A stretch of DNA of 47,848 bases. Source: Desulfocapsa sp. (lineage in GTDB: Bacteria > Desulfobacterota > Desulfobulbia > Desulfobulbales > Desulfocapsaceae). The notes below the pieces were generated by a model, which saw nothing but the letters and a program-made list of their open reading frames with translations, was not told where the DNA came from and did not search any database. Positions 19,908-28,103 of the stretch are shown piece after piece; position 1 is the first letter of the stretch; each line of letters starts with the position of its first letter. The position numbers and the translations under genes were made by a program. The DNA lies in contig JAOZQU010000003.1 of NCBI GenBank assembly GCA_029932055.1, positions 1-47,848 of the forward strand. Direction: 5' to 3'.

Positions 19908-21359
19908 ATGAACAAACCACACTGGATATTACAAAGAACCCCTAAAGAACGCCTGCTGGGTGCTTCTGTCAAACGCAGGGGAAAGGTGTATCATTGTTCG
20001 GCAGTTAAAGAGATTGCTGATTCTGACAAGCCCAAAGGCAAAGCCTGCTTCTGTATTGATTCCAACAAAACCGTAGTGGAAGTTACAGACTTACCATTGT
20101 TAAAAACGAATATTCTTCAGCTTCAGATCAAAAACAAGATAGAGCTCCTTGCTATTTTTGATGTAAACGAAGCCATCGCTGTTTCCCACCGGGTTATCCA
20201 GAAACAATCTCAACAGCAGTCAATAAGTATTGTGGCAATACCAGAAGAACTGATCGTTGCAGGTATTCATCTTCTCACAAAATCATACAATATTGAACTC
20301 ATAAACTGTGTTTCCATGGCTGCATCCGTTGCCAGCCTCCTGAAACAGCTGAGCGATGAGGCATTTATTGTGCTTTTGCTGACTCGGGACAAAGCATATG
20401 TCCTTGGTGTTCATGATGGTACTGCGCTGTTTATCCAGGGAATTCCACTGAGCAGTGATGGAGAAATTGAACCGGAAGCAACAACGCACGCCATAAATTT
20501 TGGACGACAAAATCTGGCTCGCAATTTTTCAACTGATACGAGTCGTTTTCTCTGTATGGGAGAAGCAAGAGGAAAGGTGAACTATGAAGAATTAGGCGAA
20601 GAAAACTGGATGCCCGACTGGAATCATTGCCTGAACGTTGAAGGTGATGACATCCTGCATTATCCTGCTCTCTTCGGCACTCTTTTCACTGACACCGGTT
20701 ATTCATATCTTCCTGAAGAATATAACATGGCATTCCGGTTAAATCAGCTCAGCCGTATCCTGGTACTCTGTGCAGGAGTTGCTGCTGTGGTCTTTTCCGG
20801 TTTATATTATCAGAATATACAAAAACTTGATCCTCTTCGATTGCAGCTACAGAAAGAAAGGCAGCAATTATCAAGTGACATTCGCAACCTGAGGAAACAA
20901 TTACCAGACTCAAACAATGTAACGCAGGTGAAAGCCTATCTCAACATTGAAGAGAACGCAGCAAAACAGGCATCTGTTTCTCAATTCTTACAGCAGATGG
21001 CCTCAGTTCTCCCAAAAAATATAACTCTTCTCAGCATGGAAGTAACAAGAAAAACCAGTAACGATAAACCGGAGGCTGTCGCAGCGATTCCAGTTCCAGG
21101 ACAATCGCCGGGTATGGCGCAAGAACTCCCTGAACAGGGCGATAAAGTAAAGGCGGAAATCCTTCTGGATCAGGAACTGATCGTTCAACTTAACTGTATA
21201 AGCAAAGGGGATTACGATCGGGTGAAAGCCAGATTTGAAGAAGCAATTAAAGGATTTTCCTCTCTCTTTTCCCTTCGTGCTGTTACCTGGGGATATGAAG
21301 AAAAAAGCACAACCGGCTACCTTGATTGCGAATTGCAACTTAGCGGAGAAGAAAAATGA
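19908..21359 (+). CDS. PilN/MshI-like pilus assembly protein
   Basis: Single TM followed by coiled-coil and PilN-like domain (FLQQMASVLPKNITLLSMEV); position in cluster. Confidence 0.65.
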   Translation: MNKPHWILQRTPKERLLGASVKRRGKVYHCSAVKEIADSDKPKGKACFCIDSNKTVVEVTDLPLLKTNILQLQIKNKIELLAIFDVNEAIAVSHRVIQKQSQQQSISIVAIPEELIVAGIHLLTKSYNIELINCVSMAASVASLLKQLSDEAFIVLLLTRDKAYVLGVHDGTALFIQGIPLSSDGEIEPEATTHAINFGRQNLARNFSTDTSRFLCMGEARGKVNYEELGEENWMPDWNHCLNVEGDDILHYPALFGTLFTDTGYSYLPEEYNMAFRLNQLSRILVLCAGVAAVVFSGLYYQNIQKLDPLRLQLQKERQQLSSDIRNLRKQLPDSNNVTQVKAYLNIEENAAKQASVSQFLQQMASVLPKNITLLSMEVTRKTSNDKPEAVAAIPVPGQSPGMAQELPEQGDKVKAEILLDQELIVQLNCISKGDYDRVKARFEEAIKGFSSLFSLRAVTWGYEEKSTTGYLDCELQLSGEEK

Positions 21360-21838
21360 TATTTCTAACTCCTGGCGTAAATAAAAAAACAACCTTCTTC
21401 CAACTGGCAGTTATTGCCTGTTTTGCCTTTTCCCTCTATATGTATCTCCACACCAGGCAGGAAGAAATTTCGACTATACACGATCTTAATCGTTTATCCA
21501 CTCAACGTACTCGACTGAAACAGACCCTTGGAAACGTCACAGCCTATAACAAACTGTTGTCTACAGATTCTACACTTGCACATTTATCTTCCAAACTGAA
21601 CTGGGAGCAGGTGAATTTCAGTTGGACATCTCTATCATTTACAGAGCTTTTACAAAGAATTGACGATCTTTCTCATCAGCAGAAAATATTTGTGCTGGAA
21701 TCTTTTGCAGCAGAAATTCAGGACGAAAGAAAGACACCTGGCCCATCAACAGCAACTGATGTTAACAACGCTTCTTTTCCGGAGTTCAGTGAAAGAATCT
21801 TTCATATGCGAGGGTATTTTTTATGTCCGTCTCCGTAA
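21356..21838 (+). CDS. MshJ/PilO-like small inner membrane protein
   Basis: N-terminal TM plus coiled-coil; overlaps the upstream gene by 4 nt; positional inference. Confidence 0.5.
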   Translation: MIFLTPGVNKKTTFFQLAVIACFAFSLYMYLHTRQEEISTIHDLNRLSTQRTRLKQTLGNVTAYNKLLSTDSTLAHLSSKLNWEQVNFSWTSLSFTELLQRIDDLSHQQKIFVLESFAAEIQDERKTPGPSTATDVNNASFPEFSERIFHMRGYFLCPSP

Positions 21839-22407
21839 AAAACCTTGGCGAAAGACTCTATTTTGCAGCCATTCCACTGGCTCTGGTTCTAACAAGTAGT
21901 GTTGCCATCTGGTTTGGTGCAATCCATAGTAAAGCCGAATTCCAAACTTCTCCTCTCCGCCTTCCTGATTTTAACTACCAGGCTGGCGAGCAAAAATCTG
22001 TTTCTACTTTGCCTCCCCCCCTGCATGAAAAAATGTTTCCTTCCCATACATTAAAAGAGCCTCACAGAAATATTTTCGGGTTCAGCACGGTAGCAAAAAA
22101 AGAAGAAACATCCCTTGAAATTATGGAACTTGCTCTCGGATTAATCGTTGTTAAAGGGAAACAGCGTTTTTGCCTCACCAATGGAGTGATGCTTGCAGAA
22201 GGCGAGGCAGGTAATGGGTATCTGATTCATCGTATCGAGGCAAACAGGGTGTGGTACAAAATTAACGAAGCCCTGCTGTATCTTCAACCAGGTGAAAGAA
22301 TAAGTGTTGATGCCGAAGGAACCATCCGGGAAGTATCTGGTGCTGTAAAATCTACAAACCATGAAGACAGTGATTTGAAATTGAATGAGACACAGGTCAA
22401 AGAATGA
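21823..22407 (+). CDS. MshK/PilP/GspC-like periplasmic protein
   Basis: N-terminal TM; short beta-rich C-terminal domain LGLIVVKGKQRFCLTNGVMLAEGE; position before the secretin gene. Confidence 0.5.
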   Translation: MSVSVKNLGERLYFAAIPLALVLTSSVAIWFGAIHSKAEFQTSPLRLPDFNYQAGEQKSVSTLPPPLHEKMFPSHTLKEPHRNIFGFSTVAKKEETSLEIMELALGLIVVKGKQRFCLTNGVMLAEGEAGNGYLIHRIEANRVWYKINEALLYLQPGERISVDAEGTIREVSGAVKSTNHEDSDLKLNETQVKE

Positions 22408-23996
22408 AGAAATTAATGGAAAAAGTATCAAGCTGCCTTTTGCGAAGTGTATTGTGTATTGTGATTTTTGCTTTATGGGGATGCAGCGAAAAAATGGCTG
22501 AGCGTCATCAGCTTGAGCCGCCACAACCAATATCTCTTCAGCAGACAGATAAGGGATGGAATAATTCGGTAGATGATGTTTTTCGCAGAGAGCCGAAGCC
22601 GGAACCTGAACTTCCCGCACCACGATTTAAGACATTAAGCCCCCTTGATAATGAAATGGTCAGTATCAGTGTAGTTGATGAAAGCTATGGCCAGGTTTTA
22701 CAGGCACTGGCTCATGCAGCTGCCCTGAATCTTACAATTTCCTCATCAACAACTGCTGTTCTTGGCAGCAATACCAGGCTAACCGCAGAATATCAGGATA
22801 TGTCGGTACGTTCTGTGCTCGATGCAGTCTGCAGGATGCTGAATGTTGCCTGGCACGAAGACAGTGGTGTTCTGTTTATCGAGCCATCTGTTAAAAAGAT
22901 CATTGACCTTGATTTTCTCAGTTCTGTCCGGCAATCTTCATTTGAAGTTGGTGGAGATGTCCTGGGTTCCGGCACTGGCGGAGGTGCTTCAGGAGGTGGT
23001 GAGGGATCAAGTGATTCTCCCCTTAGTGGACGTTTTACCGTTGAAGGACAGACCACAGCAACAGCTACCGATATTTATGCCAATATTGAAAGCTCCATGG
23101 AGCAGTTTCTGGGAGGAGAAGGTTCATTTGTCCTGAATCGTCAAACAGGAACTCTTCTGGTTCATTCACGCCCGGCCACTGTGCAGAGCATAGAACAATA
23201 CATAGCTTTTTTACGAAAAAAATATCAACGCCAGGTACTGATTGAAGCCAAAATTATCGAGGTCGGACTTTCTAAAAAACATGAACTGGGTATCGACTGG
23301 AAAACAGTGGGAGCCTTTGTTAGCAAATCACCTTTGCGGGCAGCCAGTGCAGCAGTGATGCAGATTACACCTGGAGTTGGACAGGATAATTCCTTTTATG
23401 CCATGACCATTAACTCCAAATATTCTGATCTCAGCGGTATCTTTCATGCGCTGGAAGAATTTGGAACCTTGAAGATTCTTTCAAATCCGCGCCTTAAAGC
23501 AATGAACGGACAATCCGCTCTGATCAGTGTCGGTCAATCGGTTTCGTACTTAAGCAGTTATCAGAAGACAACTGAAGGGAGCGGCGATGATCGTACTGAT
23601 GAATACACAACAGAAATAGGGTCTGTATTTGATGGTGTCCTGTTGGGCGTAACACCTATGATAGAAAGTGACGGCTGGGTATCACTCCATATTGTTCCCA
23701 TCAAAAGTGATCTTGTAGAGCTTGAAACTGTGGAATTCGGAAGCATCTTATCCCCGTACCAAATCACTCTGCCAAGGGTAAACTTACGTGAAATCTCAAC
23801 TGTTACCCGTGTCCAGTCAGGTGATGTGGTTCTTCTTGGCGGTCTGATTATGGATTTTGATGATGCAGATGAAAATGGCCTGCCTTATCTGTCTGACATT
23901 CCAGGGGTGGGAAGACTGTTTCGTTATGAGGCCACTGAAAAAAGACATGTAGAGTTGGTTATTGCACTACAGATAAAAATACTCAAGAACAAATGA
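22404..23996 (+). CDS. mshL: MshL-like secretin (GspD/PulD family)
   Basis: LPRVNLREISTVTRVQSGDVVLLGGLIMD...LPYLSDIPGVGRLFR; VLIEAKIIEVGLSKKHELGIDW; lipobox-like N-terminus. Confidence 0.92.
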   Translation: MKKLMEKVSSCLLRSVLCIVIFALWGCSEKMAERHQLEPPQPISLQQTDKGWNNSVDDVFRREPKPEPELPAPRFKTLSPLDNEMVSISVVDESYGQVLQALAHAAALNLTISSSTTAVLGSNTRLTAEYQDMSVRSVLDAVCRMLNVAWHEDSGVLFIEPSVKKIIDLDFLSSVRQSSFEVGGDVLGSGTGGGASGGGEGSSDSPLSGRFTVEGQTTATATDIYANIESSMEQFLGGEGSFVLNRQTGTLLVHSRPATVQSIEQYIAFLRKKYQRQVLIEAKIIEVGLSKKHELGIDWKTVGAFVSKSPLRAASAAVMQITPGVGQDNSFYAMTINSKYSDLSGIFHALEEFGTLKILSNPRLKAMNGQSALISVGQSVSYLSSYQKTTEGSGDDRTDEYTTEIGSVFDGVLLGVTPMIESDGWVSLHIVPIKSDLVELETVEFGSILSPYQITLPRVNLREISTVTRVQSGDVVLLGGLIMDFDDADENGLPYLSDIPGVGRLFRYEATEKRHVELVIALQIKILKNK

Positions 23997-24020
23997 TTGT
24001 TTACCCGGACGGCCTGATTT

Positions 24021-24848
24021 ATGAGTGAGTTATTCAAAGCACTGCAAAAACTTGAAGAACAAAATGCACCTGAAGTTCCACAAATTCCACAAGCATTTTC
24101 TCCTTCCAGTGGCGACAAAAAACCCAAAAATTCTCTGCCGTATCTAAAATCTGCACTGCTTTGTGTTTTGCTGCTGGTATTGACCGTTGTCTGTCTGGGG
24201 TTCATCTGGTTTGCCAGGGACGACTACACATCTTCTCCCACAGTAACAACAAATGATAATGCTATAGAAAAAGAGCAAAACATTCCCGCTATCAAGCCCA
24301 TGTCTGTAAAACCCGAAAAAAATATTTTACCACCAACAACTCTATTGCCCAAACCTGAACAAATTATTGTTCAAGAACCCATTCCCGCTGCTGAAAAACC
24401 TCTGACAGTAAAACAAGAAAGCACAGACCAGAATGATACAAAAGTAGAAAACAGTGTTTCTATAACACAAAAGGAACTCAACCCTGAAATTCAAATTCAG
24501 CAAGTGGATCTCGAACAGTTTATAAAAAGTTCTATCAGTGATGCGGAAAGGGAACAAAGCAGGGATAGACAGAGAAAACGAATACTCTACCAGGCAGAAA
24601 AAATGCGGGAGCAGGGCGATCTGCCTAAAGCTCTTACACTCTATAAAAAGGCGTGGTCATTTGGCCCGAATCCTGATATCGCAAATAATCTTGCCGCCAT
24701 TCTTATCCAATCCAGACAGTATAAAAAAGCAGAAGACTACCTGCAACAGGTAATATCACTGGCGCCTGATGATGAAGACCTGCGGTTTAACCTTGAAATC
24801 GCACAAGAAGGCAGAAAGCGAAAGAAAATGTTGCTTGACGAACAGTAG
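24021..24848 (+). CDS. TPR-repeat membrane protein, MshN-like
   Basis: MSELFKALQKLEEQ; TM segment; C-terminal TPR. Confidence 0.7.
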   Translation: MSELFKALQKLEEQNAPEVPQIPQAFSPSSGDKKPKNSLPYLKSALLCVLLLVLTVVCLGFIWFARDDYTSSPTVTTNDNAIEKEQNIPAIKPMSVKPEKNILPPTTLLPKPEQIIVQEPIPAAEKPLTVKQESTDQNDTKVENSVSITQKELNPEIQIQQVDLEQFIKSSISDAEREQSRDRQRKRILYQAEKMREQGDLPKALTLYKKAWSFGPNPDIANNLAAILIQSRQYKKAEDYLQQVISLAPDDEDLRFNLEIAQEGRKRKKMLLDEQ

Positions 24849-25049
24849 CAGGCTGCAACACGGTATCGCACTAAAAATACAACATAAAGAAACACCATGC
24901 CCACTATTGCCCACTTGACTTTTCTGTCCCCTTAATTCCTCGAAAAAAATAATCTCCTGAAAAACAAAATAAATTTGAATTAAATATCTCCAGACCATAT
25001 CATTAACTATTACCAATTGATTTATTACTTAATGCCTGGAGGCAAAGAA

Positions 25050-25721
25050 ATGAAAACGATCCACAGGATCCCCTGTAATCATAAAAAAAGTAATCATTCT
25101 ATCCTAAGGAACAACAAGGGTTTTACCCTGATCGAGTTGGCCATTGTTTTAGTTATCATCGGCCTGATTCTTGGTTCTGTACTCAAGGGAAAAGATCTTA
25201 TTAACAGCGCAAAACAGAAAAATTTCCATTCGACTTTCCTCAAAACCTGGCAGTTGAGTGTGGCATCATATTATGACAGAACCGGATATTTATTAGGTGA
25301 TGGCGTAATAAATGGTGGAACTGCGGCAAGAGATGGCCACTTTGACAATATTTCCGGCGCAACTTTTGGTGCGGCCAATGGAATTGATGCCACCCTAAAA
25401 AAGGTAGGGCTTGAAGTACCAGTGACGAATATGGTCAATAGTGGTCAGTACAGTTTTAAGGGTGCCTATAGTGGTACTCAGACAATATTAATGTATCTAT
25501 ATTACCTGACCAGCCACACAGATGGAAATGCTGATAATCGTTTGTATTTAACTAACATACCGACAGATCTGGCAATCGGACTGGATAAAATCATTGATAG
25601 TCAGATGGATTCCACAGCCGGATCTTTCAGGCAATATCCTGACAATACAGATGCCACAGGTGCATGGCCGGATGCCAGTACAACAGCCGTGGTAAATGCT
25701 TCTCTTATAATTGATTTTTGA
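25050..25721 (+). CDS. Type IV pilin / pseudopilin
   Basis: NKG^FTLIELAIVLVIIGLILGSVLKG class III signal; RBS ggagg before ATG 25050. Confidence 0.9.
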   Translation: MKTIHRIPCNHKKSNHSILRNNKGFTLIELAIVLVIIGLILGSVLKGKDLINSAKQKNFHSTFLKTWQLSVASYYDRTGYLLGDGVINGGTAARDGHFDNISGATFGAANGIDATLKKVGLEVPVTNMVNSGQYSFKGAYSGTQTILMYLYYLTSHTDGNADNRLYLTNIPTDLAIGLDKIIDSQMDSTAGSFRQYPDNTDATGAWPDASTTAVVNASLIIDF

Positions 25722-25735
25722 TACTATAAAGAAAC

Positions 25736-25770
25736 GTATCCCATCCAAATTATTTTTGGGTGGGATACTT
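25736..25770. terminator. Hairpin between convergent pilin-like genes
   Basis: GTATCCCATCCAAA-TTATT-TTTGGGTGGGATAC, 14-bp stem with one G-T pair. Confidence 0.8.
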
Positions 25771-25776
25771 GCTGAA

Positions 25777-26742
25777 TTAAGGAATCGTAAGATTCACCGT
25801 CCCGTCAAAACTACTCCCGCCTGCACAGTTGCTAATAACAATATTTGCATCACATTTGGCAAGGTCTTCAAACTTTATCTGTCCGGTACAACCGTCACTG
25901 CTGCCGTTATTATAATGAATAGTCTGGCCTAGAACCACTGTCGCCCGATTGAGACCATCTGCCACAAGACAGCCATCGTTGTCACTATACCAGACCATCC
26001 CGCTGTCCATGATTACATCTACTGTTGTATTTTTATTATTACAGATTTTTGCAGACAACTCTCCAAAACTCAGTTCGCCCGTCAGATCATCACGATTAAC
26101 AGTTTTATCAAATGGGTTTGAAGACATTTCATATTCCCTGCGACCATCACGACTGTTCTTCCCTCCAAATACATGGTCTTCACCACCACTGCAAGTATAT
26201 GCAGCAAGATAATACCCCTGCCCCGCGGCGCTGATACTTCCATTATCTCCGTCTGTAGTGTCTGTAACACAGACTAAATCATTAGTTCCGCAAGGCGCAT
26301 TAGCCGGGTTTCCATACCAACTGTATAAATTGTTAAGCTGGTAAAGAATTGAACACAAAGAATTAGAATTAGTCGTCGTGAGGATATCAGTCACATCATA
26401 TCCATAGGGCAATGACCAGGTATCCTTGTTCACTGAACTGATACTTAAATCTATAAAGGGAAGCCCGCAGGGAGGATTAGCGCAGTTTGATGTCGGACAG
26501 TTTTCGCTGCCATCACCATTTGTATCAGGACAGGGAAGCCTGCCATGACTGAAAGCATACGAAATCAGTGAATTTTTAATGATTGCTACATTAGCCTTTT
26601 CTTTGGCTATCTTGCTTGTCTTGCTGACACTGTTCATTATGCCAACACCTGCAGACATCAGCAGACCAACAATAACCAGAACAATACTTAATTCAATCAG
26701 GCTAAATCCTTTTTCACATGATTTTTTTTGCTTTGAGTACAT
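25777..26742 (-). CDS. Large pilin-like protein (prepilin N-terminal methylation signal)
   Basis: CEKG^FSLIELSIVLVIVGLLMSAGVGIM; Cys-rich body; start set at 26742 with RBS ggaaggg. Confidence 0.85.
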   Translation of the reverse strand: MYSKQKKSCEKGFSLIELSIVLVIVGLLMSAGVGIMNSVSKTSKIAKEKANVAIIKNSLISYAFSHGRLPCPDTNGDGSENCPTSNCANPPCGLPFIDLSISSVNKDTWSLPYGYDVTDILTTTNSNSLCSILYQLNNLYSWYGNPANAPCGTNDLVCVTDTTDGDNGSISAAGQGYYLAAYTCSGGEDHVFGGKNSRDGRREYEMSSNPFDKTVNRDDLTGELSFGELSAKICNNKNTTVDVIMDSGMVWYSDNDGCLVADGLNRATVVLGQTIHYNNGSSDGCTGQIKFEDLAKCDANIVISNCAGGSSFDGTVNLTIP

Positions 26743-27101
26743 AGACCCTTCCATGGTTGATATAATAGAGGAAGACTGTGTAGAATTTAACACTCTTTTC
26801 CAGAATGATACTTTATTTGGGGATGACAAATCAAATATTCAGCAGAAAAAAACAGAAAACTTAAAAGAGGAGCCTGCCCTGAATCTATTTAATCACCAGC
26901 ATCCTCTCCCACTTCCCACCACGATAACCCAAAAAGATCAACAGCCAGAAGGTGCAAATGAAAAAAGCGATTATTTATCGCCTGTTACCTACCTGATGTC
27001 GACAGAATTATTCCATCCTGCTGACCTTGACAAAGCATATCCTCCTGACTATAAAAAAGCGTAGCTATTTAAATAAAATTTTTATTTTTCGAGGGATGTC
27101 A

Positions 27102-28103
27102 ATGCAATTTTTACAAAATTCATTTATTGTGCTCATCCTTACCATTCTGCTTGTTTTTTCAACAACACCGGCCTGGGCCTATGATAATAAAGATAATACG
27201 ATAGTTCGCATTTGCATAATCGCCTTTGCTGAACCTTTTCTGGCCGTCTGTGAGGGGCTGACAGATGGTCTGAAAAAATACGGCTATCATCAGGGGAAAA
27301 ATATTTTTTATGAAATCCATCATGTTGACAAAGACACCTCGAAAATTCCTGCCCTGCTTAACTCCTTTGCCGAAAATCATGTTGACCTGATTTTAACGGT
27401 CACCACCCCTGTTGCCCTTGCCGTTAAAAAAAAGGCTGCTGAGCTGAAGATTCCCGTGATTTTTACGGTGGTGGCCGATCCGGTGGGTTCAAAACTTGTC
27501 TCCTCTCTCAAGGTGCCGGGCGCCATGTCCGGCATCAGCCATATTGCCTTTGAACTGCTGCCCAAGAGGTTGATTCTGTTCAAGGAGGCCTTTCCCCATC
27601 TCCAGAAGGTCGCCATTTTCTGTAATCCTTTAGAAAAAGGGTTGCAGAAAAATGTGAACAATCCGGCCTTACATGCTGCCGCAACAGAGGCGGGTGTAGA
27701 AATTGTCGAATTTCATGTGAAAAATGATGAGGAAATGGTCGAGGTCTGCGCCTCCATCAGCAACAGGGATATTGATGGCCTGTTCATGATACCGGATGCT
27801 CTGGCCGCTGCTCTGTTCAGCCGGATGGTTGAGCTCTCCCGCCGGGAAGGACTGCCCCTGATGGTAATTGACAATATGTTTCTCAAAAAAGGCGGGGTTC
27901 TCGGCTACAGCCCGGCCTTTTATGATGTTGGCTTTCAGGCTGCCTCCATGGTTTATTCCGTCCTCCATGGTATCTCGGTGGAACAGCTGCCGATCCAAAA
28001 TCCGGAGAAAGTCAGGCTGGCCGTGTCACTCAAAGAAATTGAACGGCTGGGGCTTGATATTTCCGATACCTTCCTCTCCAGAGCCGATGAAATTCTTCAC
28101 TGA
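27102..28103 (+). CDS. ABC transporter substrate-binding protein (PF04392-like)
   Basis: Signal peptide; DLILTVTTPVALAVKKKAAELKIPVIFTVVADPVGSKLV; RBS gaggg before ATG 27102. Confidence 0.85.
   Translation: MQFLQNSFIVLILTILLVFSTTPAWAYDNKDNTIVRICIIAFAEPFLAVCEGLTDGLKKYGYHQGKNIFYEIHHVDKDTSKIPALLNSFAENHVDLILTVTTPVALAVKKKAAELKIPVIFTVVADPVGSKLVSSLKVPGAMSGISHIAFELLPKRLILFKEAFPHLQKVAIFCNPLEKGLQKNVNNPALHAAATEAGVEIVEFHVKNDEEMVEVCASISNRDIDGLFMIPDALAAALFSRMVELSRREGLPLMVIDNMFLKKGGVLGYSPAFYDVGFQAASMVYSVLHGISVEQLPIQNPEKVRLAVSLKEIERLGLDISDTFLSRADEILH

Noticed and set aside
26579-27064. 161 aa plus-strand ORF upstream of the substrate-binding gene
   Set aside because: Its first part is antisense to the pilin signal region, with no family signature and no clear RBS; a shorter version from about 26754 cannot be supported.
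27868-28086. Extended N-terminus of the hybrid kinase ORF
   Set aside because: It overlaps the substrate-binding gene out of frame and lacks signal features; ATG 28087 followed by a TM segment is the better start.
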